Assembly (NCBI GenBank): GCA_005882135.1
Contig: VBDR01000025.1
Location: forward strand, 124,001 to 188,000
Length of the DNA stretch: 64,000 bases
DNA from: Chloroflexota bacterium
Lineage (GTDB): Bacteria > Chloroflexota > Dormibacteria > Dormibacterales > Dormibacteraceae
Direction: 5' to 3'
Made by a program: the position numbers and the translations under genes. Numbering within the stretch: the first letter of the stretch is position 1; the number at the start of each line of letters is the position of its first letter. Below the pieces are notes generated by a model that saw nothing but the letters and a program-made list of their open reading frames with translations, was not told the DNA's origin and searched no databases. Positions 7,909-15,519 of the stretch are shown here, in pieces.

Positions 7909-9786
7909 ATGAGAAACACGAGGAGCATCCACCTTGGCCCCAGGGCCCGACGCGTAATCCGTTTCGCGGCCGGCTTCGTCAACCCGCTGGTGCTGCCGCT
8001 CGCAGGCCGACGCTGGATGCCCATCGTCGGCATCCTGCACCATCGCGGCCGGCGAACCGGGCGCATGTATGCGAGCCCGCTCGGCATGCGGCCGGCTGGG
8101 GACGGGTTTGTCATCCCGCTGACCTTCAGTGAGCACTCGGCCTGGTACCAGAACGTCGTCGCCGCGGGCCGCGGGGTCGTCACTTACGGCGGCCGCAACC
8201 ACGAGGTGGGCAGCCCGGAGGTCGTCGATTTCGCCGTCGCCGCGCCCGCATTTCCACGCTACGAGCGGCTTCAGTTCCGCGCGATAGGGATCACCCAGTT
8301 TCTGCGGCTCACCGCCGCTTCTGACAAGGAGGAATCGATGTCCATCGAAAAATCGCGTCGCTCGCCTGGGCTTGCACTCGGCGTCATCGCCGTCGCCCAG
8401 TTGATGGTCGTTCTAGACGTCGCCATCGTCAACGTCGCACTTCCCTCGATTCAGCACGCGCTGAAGTTCAACGCCACCGACCTCGAGTGGGTGGTCAACG
8501 GGTACGCGATTGCATTCGGCGGCCTCCTGCTGCTCGGCGGTCGCACGGGCGATCTCTTCGGCCGCCTGCGCATGTTCGTCATCGGAGCGCTCGTCTTCAC
8601 GGCAGGTTCGCTGGCCGGGGGACTTGCGTTGACGTCCGCGGCGCTCATCGCCGCCCGCGCAGCGCAGGGCGTCGGCGCCGCGATCGTCGCGCCGACCGCT
8701 TTGTCGCTGCTGGCGGAGACATTTGCCGAGGGGCCGGCGCGCAACCGGGCGCTCGGCGTCTATTCGGCCATCTCAGCAGGAGGCGGCGCGCTCGGCCTTC
8801 TTCTCGGTGGCGTGATCACAAACTACTTCTCCTGGCGCTGGATCCTGTTCGTGAACGTCCCGGTGGGACTCGTGCTCGCATTCGTCGCGCCACGCGTGCT
8901 CGTCGCGAGCCGCGGCACCCGCGGGCGGCTCGATTTGCCCGGCGCCGCGGCCGTCACCGCGGGCGCGACCCTGCTCGTCTACGGACTTTCGCGCGCCTCG
9001 GTGCACGGATGGAGCGATTCCACAACGCTCGTCACGCTTGGCGCCGGGCTCGCCCTCCTGGCGCTGTTCGTCGCTGTCGAAGCGATCAGCCGGCAACCGT
9101 TGATGCCGCTGACGGTCTTCTCCAACCGCAACCGCACCGGCGCGTACGCCCTCTCGCTGGCCACCGGAGCGGCCCTGTCCGGGATGTTGTTCCTTCTCAC
9201 GCTTTATCTGCAGAACGTCCTCGGCCTGACACCGCTGCAGGCCGGGTTTGCGTTCCTGCCCACCGCTCTCGGAGTAATCGCCGGCGCCGGTCTCACATCA
9301 CGTCTCATCGCCCGAACCGGACCGCGCGTGCCGATGACCGCCGGCTCGCTGATGGTGGCGATCGGCCTGTTCTGGCTGTCGTCCATTACCGTCCACGCTG
9401 AATACGCCGCCTCGGTGCTCGGGCCACTGGTCGTGCTCGCCGTGGGCCTGGGTCAGGTCTTCGTCTCGACGAGCTTTGTCGCCATCTCGGGAGTCAGACC
9501 GAGCGAGTCGGGACTGGCCTCAGCCGTACTCAATGTGGGGCGGCAGCTCGGCGGCTCGATCGGCATCGCGGTGATGGGCACTATCGCGACGAGCGTGAGC
9601 AAGGACCAGCTCGCCGGGGTGCGGCTTACTCAAGAGGCCGTCAACCACGCGTTGACTGCCGGATTCAGCACGGGGTTTCAGCTGGGCGGACTGATCGCCC
9701 TGGCCGGCTTCGTCGCGGCGATCGTCGCGGTCCGGCGGCCGAGACCCGCGTTCGTGGTGGAGGAAGTCGAAGCCCGGGTCGCGTGA
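7909..9786 (+). CDS. DUF385 (deazaflavin-type nitroreductase fold) domain fused in frame to a DHA2-type MFS transporter
   Basis: 625 codons without a stop. Residues 1-140 are a complete DUF385/Ddn-like domain (HHRGRRTGRMYASPL, VIPLTFSEHSAWYQNV, GRGVVTYGGR, FPRYERLQFRAIGITQF); relatives bind F420 or related flavins. From residue 144 (ATG 8338, MSIEKSRRSPG) follows a 14-helix DHA2 drug:H+ antiporter, with MVVLDVAIVNVALPSI in helix 1 and GGRTGDLFGR in loop 2-3. A strong AAGGAGGA stands just before ATG 8338, so the transporter (482 residues) could also be made alone by internal initiation. A DUF385 protein normally ends about where the join occurs, so loss of a stop codon is the simple origin. 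Controlled by the promoter at 7874-7900. Confidence 0.85.
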   Translation: MRNTRSIHLGPRARRVIRFAAGFVNPLVLPLAGRRWMPIVGILHHRGRRTGRMYASPLGMRPAGDGFVIPLTFSEHSAWYQNVVAAGRGVVTYGGRNHEVGSPEVVDFAVAAPAFPRYERLQFRAIGITQFLRLTAASDKEESMSIEKSRRSPGLALGVIAVAQLMVVLDVAIVNVALPSIQHALKFNATDLEWVVNGYAIAFGGLLLLGGRTGDLFGRLRMFVIGALVFTAGSLAGGLALTSAALIAARAAQGVGAAIVAPTALSLLAETFAEGPARNRALGVYSAISAGGGALGLLLGGVITNYFSWRWILFVNVPVGLVLAFVAPRVLVASRGTRGRLDLPGAAAVTAGATLLVYGLSRASVHGWSDSTTLVTLGAGLALLALFVAVEAISRQPLMPLTVFSNRNRTGAYALSLATGAALSGMLFLLTLYLQNVLGLTPLQAGFAFLPTALGVIAGAGLTSRLIARTGPRVPMTAGSLMVAIGLFWLSSITVHAEYAASVLGPLVVLAVGLGQVFVSTSFVAISGVRPSESGLASAVLNVGRQLGGSIGIAVMGTIATSVSKDQLAGVRLTQEAVNHALTAGFSTGFQLGGLIALAGFVAAIVAVRRPRPAFVVEEVEARVA

Positions 9787-9788
9787 CG

Positions 9789-9812
9789 ATGCGGGGCAAA
9801 GTTGCCCCGCAT
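9789..9812 (+). terminator. hairpin after the MFS gene
   Basis: ATGCGGGGC (9789-9797) pairs perfectly with GCCCCGCAT (9804-9812) around AAAGTT, directly after the TGA at 9784-9786 and followed by ACCTTTCCC. Shape fits an intrinsic terminator with a weak T tract. Confidence 0.6.
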
Positions 9813-9880
9813 ACCTTTCCCTGATACGTTGTTTTGCGGCTGCGTGAATCGAATCCGCGACTCTATCGGGGGTGTTGGAA

Positions 9881-11461
9881 ATGCATAGCTCTCGTCGTGC
9901 CCAGCTTGCTGTTGCCGGCATTGCTTCTGTTGCCGCTGCCGCGATCGGACTCTCACCGGGCGTCCTCGGCGCGTCCCCGCCGGGCTACTCCATCGCCACT
10001 CTCGACAAGTACGGTGGAGAGCCGTCGATCGTCTCGGACACGGCGGGTCGCCTGTACGACACGACGCCGAGCATCGGGACCCTGACCTACAGGTCGACAA
10101 ACCACGGAACGAGCTGGACACAGGTCACGACCGCCGACCCCGGCAGCGGGGACGACTGCCTGGCCACTGACCAGTCCGGCGCTGTGTATCTCTGCAACCT
10201 GAACGGCACCAAGGAAGTCGTCCCACTGCAGGCTGACGTCTGGAAGTCGGTCGATCACGGCAAGACCTGGACGCAAGGTCAGCCAATCGCCCGACAGGCA
10301 TCTGTCTGCGCCGCGAGCTGCAGTCCGTTTGGCGTCGACCGCGACTGGGTCGCCGCTTCGATCCCGACGTCCTTCTCCGACACCAGCCAGGCCGAGGTGG
10401 TGCTGATGTACCACGACTTCTACGGACCGAGCGAGATCTGGGTCAACATCTCGCACGACGGCGGCGCTACCTTCATGCCCGCGCAGCCGGTGCTCGCGAC
10501 GGCTGTCCAGGGAGATCCGACCACGGCGGTCGTGGTCGGCGCCGAGACCTTCTGCAATACCGTTCCAGCCGGTGTCGCGATCGCTCCGCCCGGCACACCG
10601 CACGCGGGACGCATCTTTGTCGCCTGGATCGCCGCGGATCCGGTGCAGAACCCGACCGGCTGCAACGTGACGATGCTGCAGTCGTTCCACAACCTGTTCC
10701 TCTCATACTCGGATGACAACGGAGTCACGTGGGCCGCGCAGCAGGCATTCGACGCGCGCATAGGCCACGACGCATCGACACCCTTTGTCGCCTTCACGAT
10801 CGACAACCAGGGCAATCCTTACATCGGCTTCACCATCAACCTGAACTCCGATCCGACATGCGCGACCAAATCGGGCGCCGCGCTGCAGTCCGCGACCTAT
10901 TGCGAGTACGACACCTACCTCGTCTGGTCCAATGACGGCGGCCGAACGTGGGATGGCGGCGGAGGCCCTCTTCCCGGCAGCGCCGCGACCGCTTATCGCG
11001 TGAGCCCGCCGAGCGAGACTGGCTCGCACCTGTTCCCGACGATCTCCGCCGGCGATCCGGGCAAGGTGGTAGTCGGTTACCTCCGCACTCCACTCATCGA
11101 GCCGACTGATGCCCTGGGCAAGTTCCTCCCGGGGGGCTGCTCGGGCAGCACCACCGTGCCTTATACAGTCGGGCCTTGTCCCTGGAACCTCTACGCCGCG
11201 CAGTCGGTAAACCTGATCGCTGGACCCTTCGGTGCGACGTGGGCGGTCACCCAGATCACCACCACCGCAATGCATGTGGGGGACATCTGCAACCTCGGCA
11301 TCTTCTGCACGCCCGGACTTTCGAACCGCCACCTGCTCGACTTCAACATGTCGGCTCTCGATCCGCAGGGCTGCAACCACATCGCCTACGCCGACGACAA
11401 CACCGTGAACAGGCTGCGCGTCGCCAACCAGTCGGGGACCTGCATCCTGACCAAGCACTAG
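9881..11461 (+). CDS. secreted Asp-box (BNR) beta-propeller protein, sialidase-like fold
   Basis: 526 residues from ATG 9881; GTG 9872 is an alternative. A Sec signal peptide occupies about residues 1-33 (basic SSRRAQ, hydrophobic LAVAGIASVAAAAIGL, cleavage near LGASP). The mature protein carries at least five Asp-box motifs S-x-D/N-x-G-x-T-W: STNHGTSW, SVDHGKTW, SHDGGATF, SDDNGVTW and SNDGGRTW, as in six-bladed sialidase propellers. The arginine triad of true sialidases is not evident, so a carbohydrate-binding or other hydrolytic role is as likely. Eight or more cysteines suggest disulfides outside the cell. Followed by a strong hairpin at 11470-11500; apparently a single-gene unit. Confidence 0.75.
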   Translation: MHSSRRAQLAVAGIASVAAAAIGLSPGVLGASPPGYSIATLDKYGGEPSIVSDTAGRLYDTTPSIGTLTYRSTNHGTSWTQVTTADPGSGDDCLATDQSGAVYLCNLNGTKEVVPLQADVWKSVDHGKTWTQGQPIARQASVCAASCSPFGVDRDWVAASIPTSFSDTSQAEVVLMYHDFYGPSEIWVNISHDGGATFMPAQPVLATAVQGDPTTAVVVGAETFCNTVPAGVAIAPPGTPHAGRIFVAWIAADPVQNPTGCNVTMLQSFHNLFLSYSDDNGVTWAAQQAFDARIGHDASTPFVAFTIDNQGNPYIGFTINLNSDPTCATKSGAALQSATYCEYDTYLVWSNDGGRTWDGGGGPLPGSAATAYRVSPPSETGSHLFPTISAGDPGKVVVGYLRTPLIEPTDALGKFLPGGCSGSTTVPYTVGPCPWNLYAAQSVNLIAGPFGATWAVTQITTTAMHVGDICNLGIFCTPGLSNRHLLDFNMSALDPQGCNHIAYADDNTVNRLRVANQSGTCILTKH

Positions 11462-11469
11462 ACGAAAGA

Positions 11470-11500
11470 ATGAGAGGGAACCCGGATGGTTCCCTCTCAT
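11470..11500 (+). terminator. perfect 13-bp hairpin after the Asp-box gene
   Basis: ATGAGAGGGAACC (11470-11482) pairs exactly with GGTTCCCTCTCAT (11488-11500) around the loop CGGAT, 8 bp after the stop. It is also the first part of the tandem repeat described next; there is no T tract after it. Confidence 0.6.
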
Positions 11501-11642
11501 TGGCCGGTCGCTTCGCGACGGGCCTGCTCTCTTTCCGGTATGCGGTTTGGACTTGTTTTAGGGTCACTCGTAGCCGCGTCTGGGCGGCCTGATAGACAAA
11601 GTCGCGGCCGGGATGAACCCGGCCGCCAAAGCAACGCTGGGT
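11470..11642. repeat. tandem repeat, copy 1
   Basis: First of two nearly identical ~170-bp units with a period of 180-182 bp. It contains the 13-bp hairpin, then a GC-rich linker and a second hairpin GCGGCCGGG (11604-11612) / CCCGGCCGC (11618-11626) with loop ATGAA, ending GCAACGCTGGGT. No convincing gene is present. Confidence 0.85.
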
Positions 11643-11653
11643 AGGCGAAATAG

Positions 11654-11824
11654 AAGAGGACCGGGATGGTTCCCTCTCATCCGGCCGGTCGCTTCACGAC
11701 GGGCCTGCTCCCTTTCCGGTATACGGTTTGGACTTTTCTTAGTTGTTACTCGTGGCCGCGTCTGGGCGGCCTGATAGACAAAGTCGCGGCCGGGATGAAC
11801 CCGGCCGCCAAAGCAACGCTGGGT
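11654..11824. repeat. tandem repeat, copy 2
   Basis: Second unit. The last ~64 bp, including the hairpin GCGGCCGGG (11786-11794) / CCCGGCCGC (11800-11808), are identical to copy 1. The first hairpin has lost its left arm; only GGTTCCCTCTCAT (11668-11680) remains. The stretch 11462-11860 otherwise holds only the promoter region of the following protease gene. Confidence 0.85.
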
Positions 11825-11860
11825 TGATTGAGTTTCCCCGGCCGGTGGGACAATCGAGTC

Positions 11861-12748
11861 ATGAATCAGCTGAAGACCGCCTTCCTTCTGGTCGCCATGA
11901 CGGTGCTGCTCGTCCTGGTCGGTCGCGTGGTGGGCCAGATGATCGGCATCGGGTCTGCCGGCATTTACGTCGGACTCGCGCTGGCCGCGGTGATGAACGG
12001 CTCCGCCTACTGGTTCAGCGACCGCATCGCGCTCGCGTCCGCGCAGGCTCGCGAGGTCTCGCCGGCCGAAGCTCCCATGCTGTACCGCCTCGCCGAAAGG
12101 CTTGCGATCCAGTACCGAGTGCCCACCCCCAAGGTTTACGTCGGCCCGGATCCTTCTCCCAACGCCTTTGCCACCGGCCGCAACCCGGCGCACGCCGCGA
12201 TCTGCGTCAACCAGGGCCTGCTCCAGATTCTCGACGAGGAGGAGCTGTACGGGGTGCTGGCGCACGAGTTCGGCCACGTTCGCAACCGCGACATCCTGAT
12301 CAGCTCGGTCGTGGCGGTGCTGGCCGGCGCGATCACCCTGATCGCGAACGTCGCGCAGTGGGGCTTGATGTTCGGCGGCTATGGAGGCCGCGACGACCGC
12401 GAGCAGGGAGCGGGCGGCGCGATCGTAGGGCTGCTGATGATCATCCTGGCGCCGATCGCCGCGCTGCTGATCCAGCTCGCCGTGTCGAGATCGCGCGAGT
12501 ACGAGGCTGACCGCACCGGAGCCGAAGTTTCAGGCGACCCGATGGCGCTGGCGTCAGCGCTGCGCAAGCTCGAGCGCGCCACGCAGGTGGTCCCGTCGCA
12601 GACTGCTCAGCCCGCCTTCGCCCACCTCTACATCGTCAACCCGCTTGGCGGCCAGTCGTTGGCCGGCCTGTTCAGCACCCACCCGCCGATCGAAGAGCGG
12701 ATCCGACGCCTCGAGGAGTTGGCGGGCGGCATGCGTCGCGCCTCCTGA
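11861..12748 (+). CDS. htpX: HtpX-like M48 membrane zinc metalloprotease
   Basis: 295 residues from ATG 11861, MNQLKTAFLL. Zinc motif HEFGH at about 135-139, with the third ligand in SREYEADRTGAE near 210. Membrane segments lie at about 7-25, 33-50, 145-165 and 185-205, as in HtpX, which degrades misfolded membrane proteins with its active site in the cytoplasm. The substrate-cleft segment PNAFATGRNPAHAAICVNQGLL is typical. It is followed after 3 bp by a NIPSNAP-like gene on the same strand. The upstream repeat hairpins insulate it from the Asp-box gene. Confidence 0.92.
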   Translation: MNQLKTAFLLVAMTVLLVLVGRVVGQMIGIGSAGIYVGLALAAVMNGSAYWFSDRIALASAQAREVSPAEAPMLYRLAERLAIQYRVPTPKVYVGPDPSPNAFATGRNPAHAAICVNQGLLQILDEEELYGVLAHEFGHVRNRDILISSVVAVLAGAITLIANVAQWGLMFGGYGGRDDREQGAGGAIVGLLMIILAPIAALLIQLAVSRSREYEADRTGAEVSGDPMALASALRKLERATQVVPSQTAQPAFAHLYIVNPLGGQSLAGLFSTHPPIEERIRRLEELAGGMRRAS

Positions 12749-12751
12749 CCC

Positions 12752-13042
12752 ATGACGTCCCAGCTGCGCGAATACACGGTCAGGCCCGGCGAGATGCGCC
12801 AGTGGATTGAAGAGTGGCGGTCGAAGATCGTGCCCCTGCGCCTCAAGCATGGCTTCGAGGTGGTGGGAGCGTGGACGGTCGAGGGGACGGACCAGTTCGT
12901 CTGGATCGTCAGCTACGACGGCCCGCAGTCCTGGCAGGACGCCGACTCGAACTACTACCAGTCGCCGGAGCGCAAGGCCATCGACCCCGATCCGGCGAGA
13001 CACCTGGCCCACACGCAGACGCGATTGATGACTCCGGCCTAG
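12752..13042 (+). CDS. NIPSNAP family protein
   Basis: 96 residues, one alpha-beta barrel domain of about the usual size. The pattern L-R-E-Y-T-V-R-P-G, W, P-L-R-x-x-H-G-F, G-A-W and F-V-W-I-V-S-Y is that of NIPSNAP/EthD-type dimeric barrels. Cofactor or substrate unknown. Starts 3 bp after htpX with ATGACGTCC, so probably co-translated with it. Its TAG stop shares the CTAG at 13039-13042 with the convergent YceI gene. Confidence 0.8.
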   Translation: MTSQLREYTVRPGEMRQWIEEWRSKIVPLRLKHGFEVVGAWTVEGTDQFVWIVSYDGPQSWQDADSNYYQSPERKAIDPDPARHLAHTQTRLMTPA

Positions 13043-13767
13043 CCCTTACTCAAGTCGAGCTGGAATTCGACCGTGACCGCGGGCTGGACAGTGGTGAAGC
13101 CGACGCTCGGGGGGCTGATCCCGTAGTCCGTCATGTTGGTGGCGATCGAGCCGGCGATCTGCGCGGTGCTGCCACTGACGCGCAGCTGCAATGTTGCGGT
13201 GACGTCCTTCGTCACGCCGTGGATGGTGAGCTTGCCCGGCACTGAGACAGTCACAGCCTGACCTGTCTCCGCCCCGGCGGGCAACGTCACGTTCTGCGTT
13301 TCGAAAACAGCGGTCGGGAACGAGCTGACATTCAGCGAGCGCTGCACGATGCGGTCGCGGTTCGTCACGTTGTAACCGGCGACCTGGTCCACGCTCGCGA
13401 GGTTGCTGAGCTGCACGGTGACCTTGGCTGACGTCATCTGATAGGTGCCGCCCGAGCTGGTGATCGTGACCTGTCCTGTCACGTCGCCCGTGCGCGCCAC
13501 CGCCTCGTGGGTTGAGGCCTGCCCCGCGAACTGCTCTTTGACCCGATAGCCGACCAGAGAGCCGGATCCGATCTGCCAGGTGCCGGTGCCCCCGGTCGCG
13601 GTGGTCGAACCGGTCGGGGAGGCGGTGGACGAGGCGCTCGGTGAGGAGAGGGCGAGGGAGGCCGGGCTGGTGCGCAGTCCGGAGAAGAAGTAGACATACG
13701 CGCCGGCGGAGCCGAGCACGACCAGCGCCGCCACCGCGGCGATCGGGATCCATAGCTTGCGTGACAT
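13039..13767 (-). CDS. membrane-anchored YceI family protein
   Basis: 242 residues. An N-terminal segment MSRKLWIPIAAVAALVVLGSAGAYVYFF anchors or exports the protein; a Ser/Thr/Pro linker follows (SSPSASSTASPTGSTT), then a YceI lipocalin-like domain from about residue 63: W-Q-I-G-S-G-S-L-V-G-Y-R-V, NRDRIVQRSLNVSSFPTAVFE, KLTIHGVTKDVTA and the C-terminal strand TVEFQLDLSKG. YceI proteins bind isoprenoid or other amphiphilic molecules outside the membrane and are often tied to respiratory or acid stress. The ligand is unknown here. Convergent with the NIPSNAP gene via a shared CTAG. Between 13768 and 13883 I see no gene. Confidence 0.88.
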   Translation of the reverse strand: MSRKLWIPIAAVAALVVLGSAGAYVYFFSGLRTSPASLALSSPSASSTASPTGSTTATGGTGTWQIGSGSLVGYRVKEQFAGQASTHEAVARTGDVTGQVTITSSGGTYQMTSAKVTVQLSNLASVDQVAGYNVTNRDRIVQRSLNVSSFPTAVFETQNVTLPAGAETGQAVTVSVPGKLTIHGVTKDVTATLQLRVSGSTAQIAGSIATNMTDYGISPPSVGFTTVQPAVTVEFQLDLSKG

Positions 13768-13883
13768 GAGACTGATGGTCTGTCAAGGGACTGGTGGCCA
13801 CCTGGGAGGAGGCTGAGAAATCGCTGGGGAGCAGCCTGGGTGTCCACGACGACCACCCGTGCCCGAATGCTGATGTGGCGGGT

Positions 13884-14291
13884 CTAGGGTTCTTCTTCCT
13901 CCCGGATCGTCGGCTCCTGGGTCAGCTCGTCCTCGTCGATGTCCGCGTACCGGTCGCGCACCTCCGCGCCTCCGCTTTCGGAATCGCCGATGTCTTCCGT
14001 CGAGTCTTCTTCGACGACCTCGCCCGCGCGACTCGATTCGCCGAGGAGCTGGTCGAATGCGCGCTGGGCCTCGTCCGGAGTCGGATACTCGAAGAACTCG
14101 GTGCCCTCGGGTATCTCCGCACCCTCGGTGTCGTCCAGGCCATGGCGAAGGATGTAGCTGCGGCCGTTGTCGGGATCATGAAGCAAGGAAAGAAATCGCT
14201 CGCCCGTCAGCTGCACGCGGCGTTCGGCCTGGCCGTCGTTCTCCAGCTCGAGCAGCCGGCTGACGATCTGCTCCTCGCTCTTTTCCTGCAT
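13884..14291 (-). CDS. small acidic protein of unknown function
   Basis: 135 residues. Starts ATG 14291 after CTAGGAGGCGAAC, a good ribosome binding site. The first ~90 residues look folded (RVQLTGERFLSLLHDPDNGRSYILRHGLDD, FEYPTPDEAQRAFDQLL) and the last ~45 are strongly acidic and probably disordered (GEVVEEDSTEDIGDSE... EEEEP). No signal peptide or membrane segment. I do not recognise the family. It is divergent from the sulfite-oxidase-like gene (63 bp apart). Confidence 0.65.
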   Translation of the reverse strand: MQEKSEEQIVSRLLELENDGQAERRVQLTGERFLSLLHDPDNGRSYILRHGLDDTEGAEIPEGTEFFEYPTPDEAQRAFDQLLGESSRAGEVVEEDSTEDIGDSESGGAEVRDRYADIDEDELTQEPTIREEEEP

Positions 14292-14354
14292 GTTCGCCTC
14301 CTAGTAGAACGCCGGGAGCGTGCTATCGACCGGCTCTAAACTACCGAGATCAAG

Positions 14355-15488
14355 ATGGCGAAGGTGGCGCAGGCGAGGCAGGCCGGCAGTCTCATCGAAA
14401 GCCCAGACATCACGCCGGAAGAGCTTCAGCTTGCCGTGCGCAACCATTCCATGCCGCTCGAGGCCCTGCGCTACGCGATCACGCCCGTCGGCCTGCACTA
14501 CCTCCTCATCCACTTCGACATCCCCACGGTCGACGTGGCGGACTACGAGCTGACGGTCGCCGGCCACGTGCGCAAACCGCTGCGCTTCACGCTCGATCAG
14601 CTCGCGGCCCGGCCCTCGACCACGCTTGCGGTCACGCTCGAGTGCGCCGGCAACGGTCGCGCACGGCTGTCACCGAGGCCGATGAGCCAGCCCTGGCTCG
14701 CCGAGGCGGTCGGGACCGCGGAATGGACGGGGACTCCGCTCGCCCCGATCCTGGAGGAAGCCGGCGTCCTGGACGGCGCGCATGATGTCGTCTTCACCGG
14801 GCTCGATCGCGGAGTGCAGGGTGGCGTCGACCAGTATTACGAGCGCAGCCTCTCGCTGACCGACGCCATGCGTGACGAGGTGCTGCTGGCATACGCGATC
14901 AACGGTCGCCCGCTGCCGCCCCAGCATGGATTCCCTCTTCGCTTGATCGTGCCGGGCTGGTATGGGATGACGCATGTCAAATGGCTTCGCTCGATCACGG
15001 TGCTCGACCGCCTGTTCGCGGGCTACCAGCAGGCCAGGGCATACCACCAGCGCGCCACTGCCGATGACTCCGGTGTCCCAGTCACCCGGATGCTGCCCCG
15101 CGCGCTGATGGTTCCACCCGGCGTGCCTGATTTCATGTCGCGCACTCGGTTCGTCGAACCCGCGATGCATACGATCGAGGGACGTGCGTGGTCCGGCCGC
15201 GCGCCCATCTCCGGCGTCGATTTCAGCGCCGACGGCGGTGCTTCATGGACGGAGGTCACGCTCGACGCTCCCGTGTCGCCGTTCGCGTGGAATGGTTGGA
15301 GCCACCGCTGGGGGCCGACCGCGGTGGGCGAATATGAGCTTTGTGTGCGCGCGACCGACGCGGCCGGCAACGTGCAGCCCATGGACCAGAGCTGGAACCT
15401 CGAAGGCGTCGAGAACAACGCTGTCCAGCGCGTGCACGTTGTCGTCGGCGCCGCGGCCGATCGCCAGGAGCCGGCCGACTCGCGCTAG
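14355..15488 (+). CDS. sulfite oxidase-like molybdopterin-dependent oxidoreductase
   Basis: 377 residues. The domain order is that of sulfite oxidase/nitrate reductase: an oxidoreductase molybdopterin domain (about 40-230) and a C-terminal dimerisation domain (about 250-360). The cysteine that binds Mo lies in LECAGNGR near residue 97. Other typical segments are PPQHGFPLRLIVPGWYGMTHVKWL and SGVDFSADGGASW. There is no heme b5 domain and no TAT signal (MAKVAQARQAGSL), so it would act in the cytoplasm with an unknown acceptor and may not use sulfite. A 31-bp gap leads to the ferritin-VIT gene on the same strand. Confidence 0.9.
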   Translation: MAKVAQARQAGSLIESPDITPEELQLAVRNHSMPLEALRYAITPVGLHYLLIHFDIPTVDVADYELTVAGHVRKPLRFTLDQLAARPSTTLAVTLECAGNGRARLSPRPMSQPWLAEAVGTAEWTGTPLAPILEEAGVLDGAHDVVFTGLDRGVQGGVDQYYERSLSLTDAMRDEVLLAYAINGRPLPPQHGFPLRLIVPGWYGMTHVKWLRSITVLDRLFAGYQQARAYHQRATADDSGVPVTRMLPRALMVPPGVPDFMSRTRFVEPAMHTIEGRAWSGRAPISGVDFSADGGASWTEVTLDAPVSPFAWNGWSHRWGPTAVGEYELCVRATDAAGNVQPMDQSWNLEGVENNAVQRVHVVVGAAADRQEPADSR

Positions 15489-15519
15489 GCGCCCTGCGCG
15501 CTTGCCTTAGCCTGATTGC

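Noticed and set aside
9836..9870. tRNA-like segment with GAATCGAATCC
   Set aside because: Only the T-loop resembles a tRNA; no matching acceptor or anticodon stems can be drawn.
11462..11860. CRISPR array or IS end in the repeated region
   Set aside because: There are just two long units, no spacers, no transposase and no short target-site duplication.
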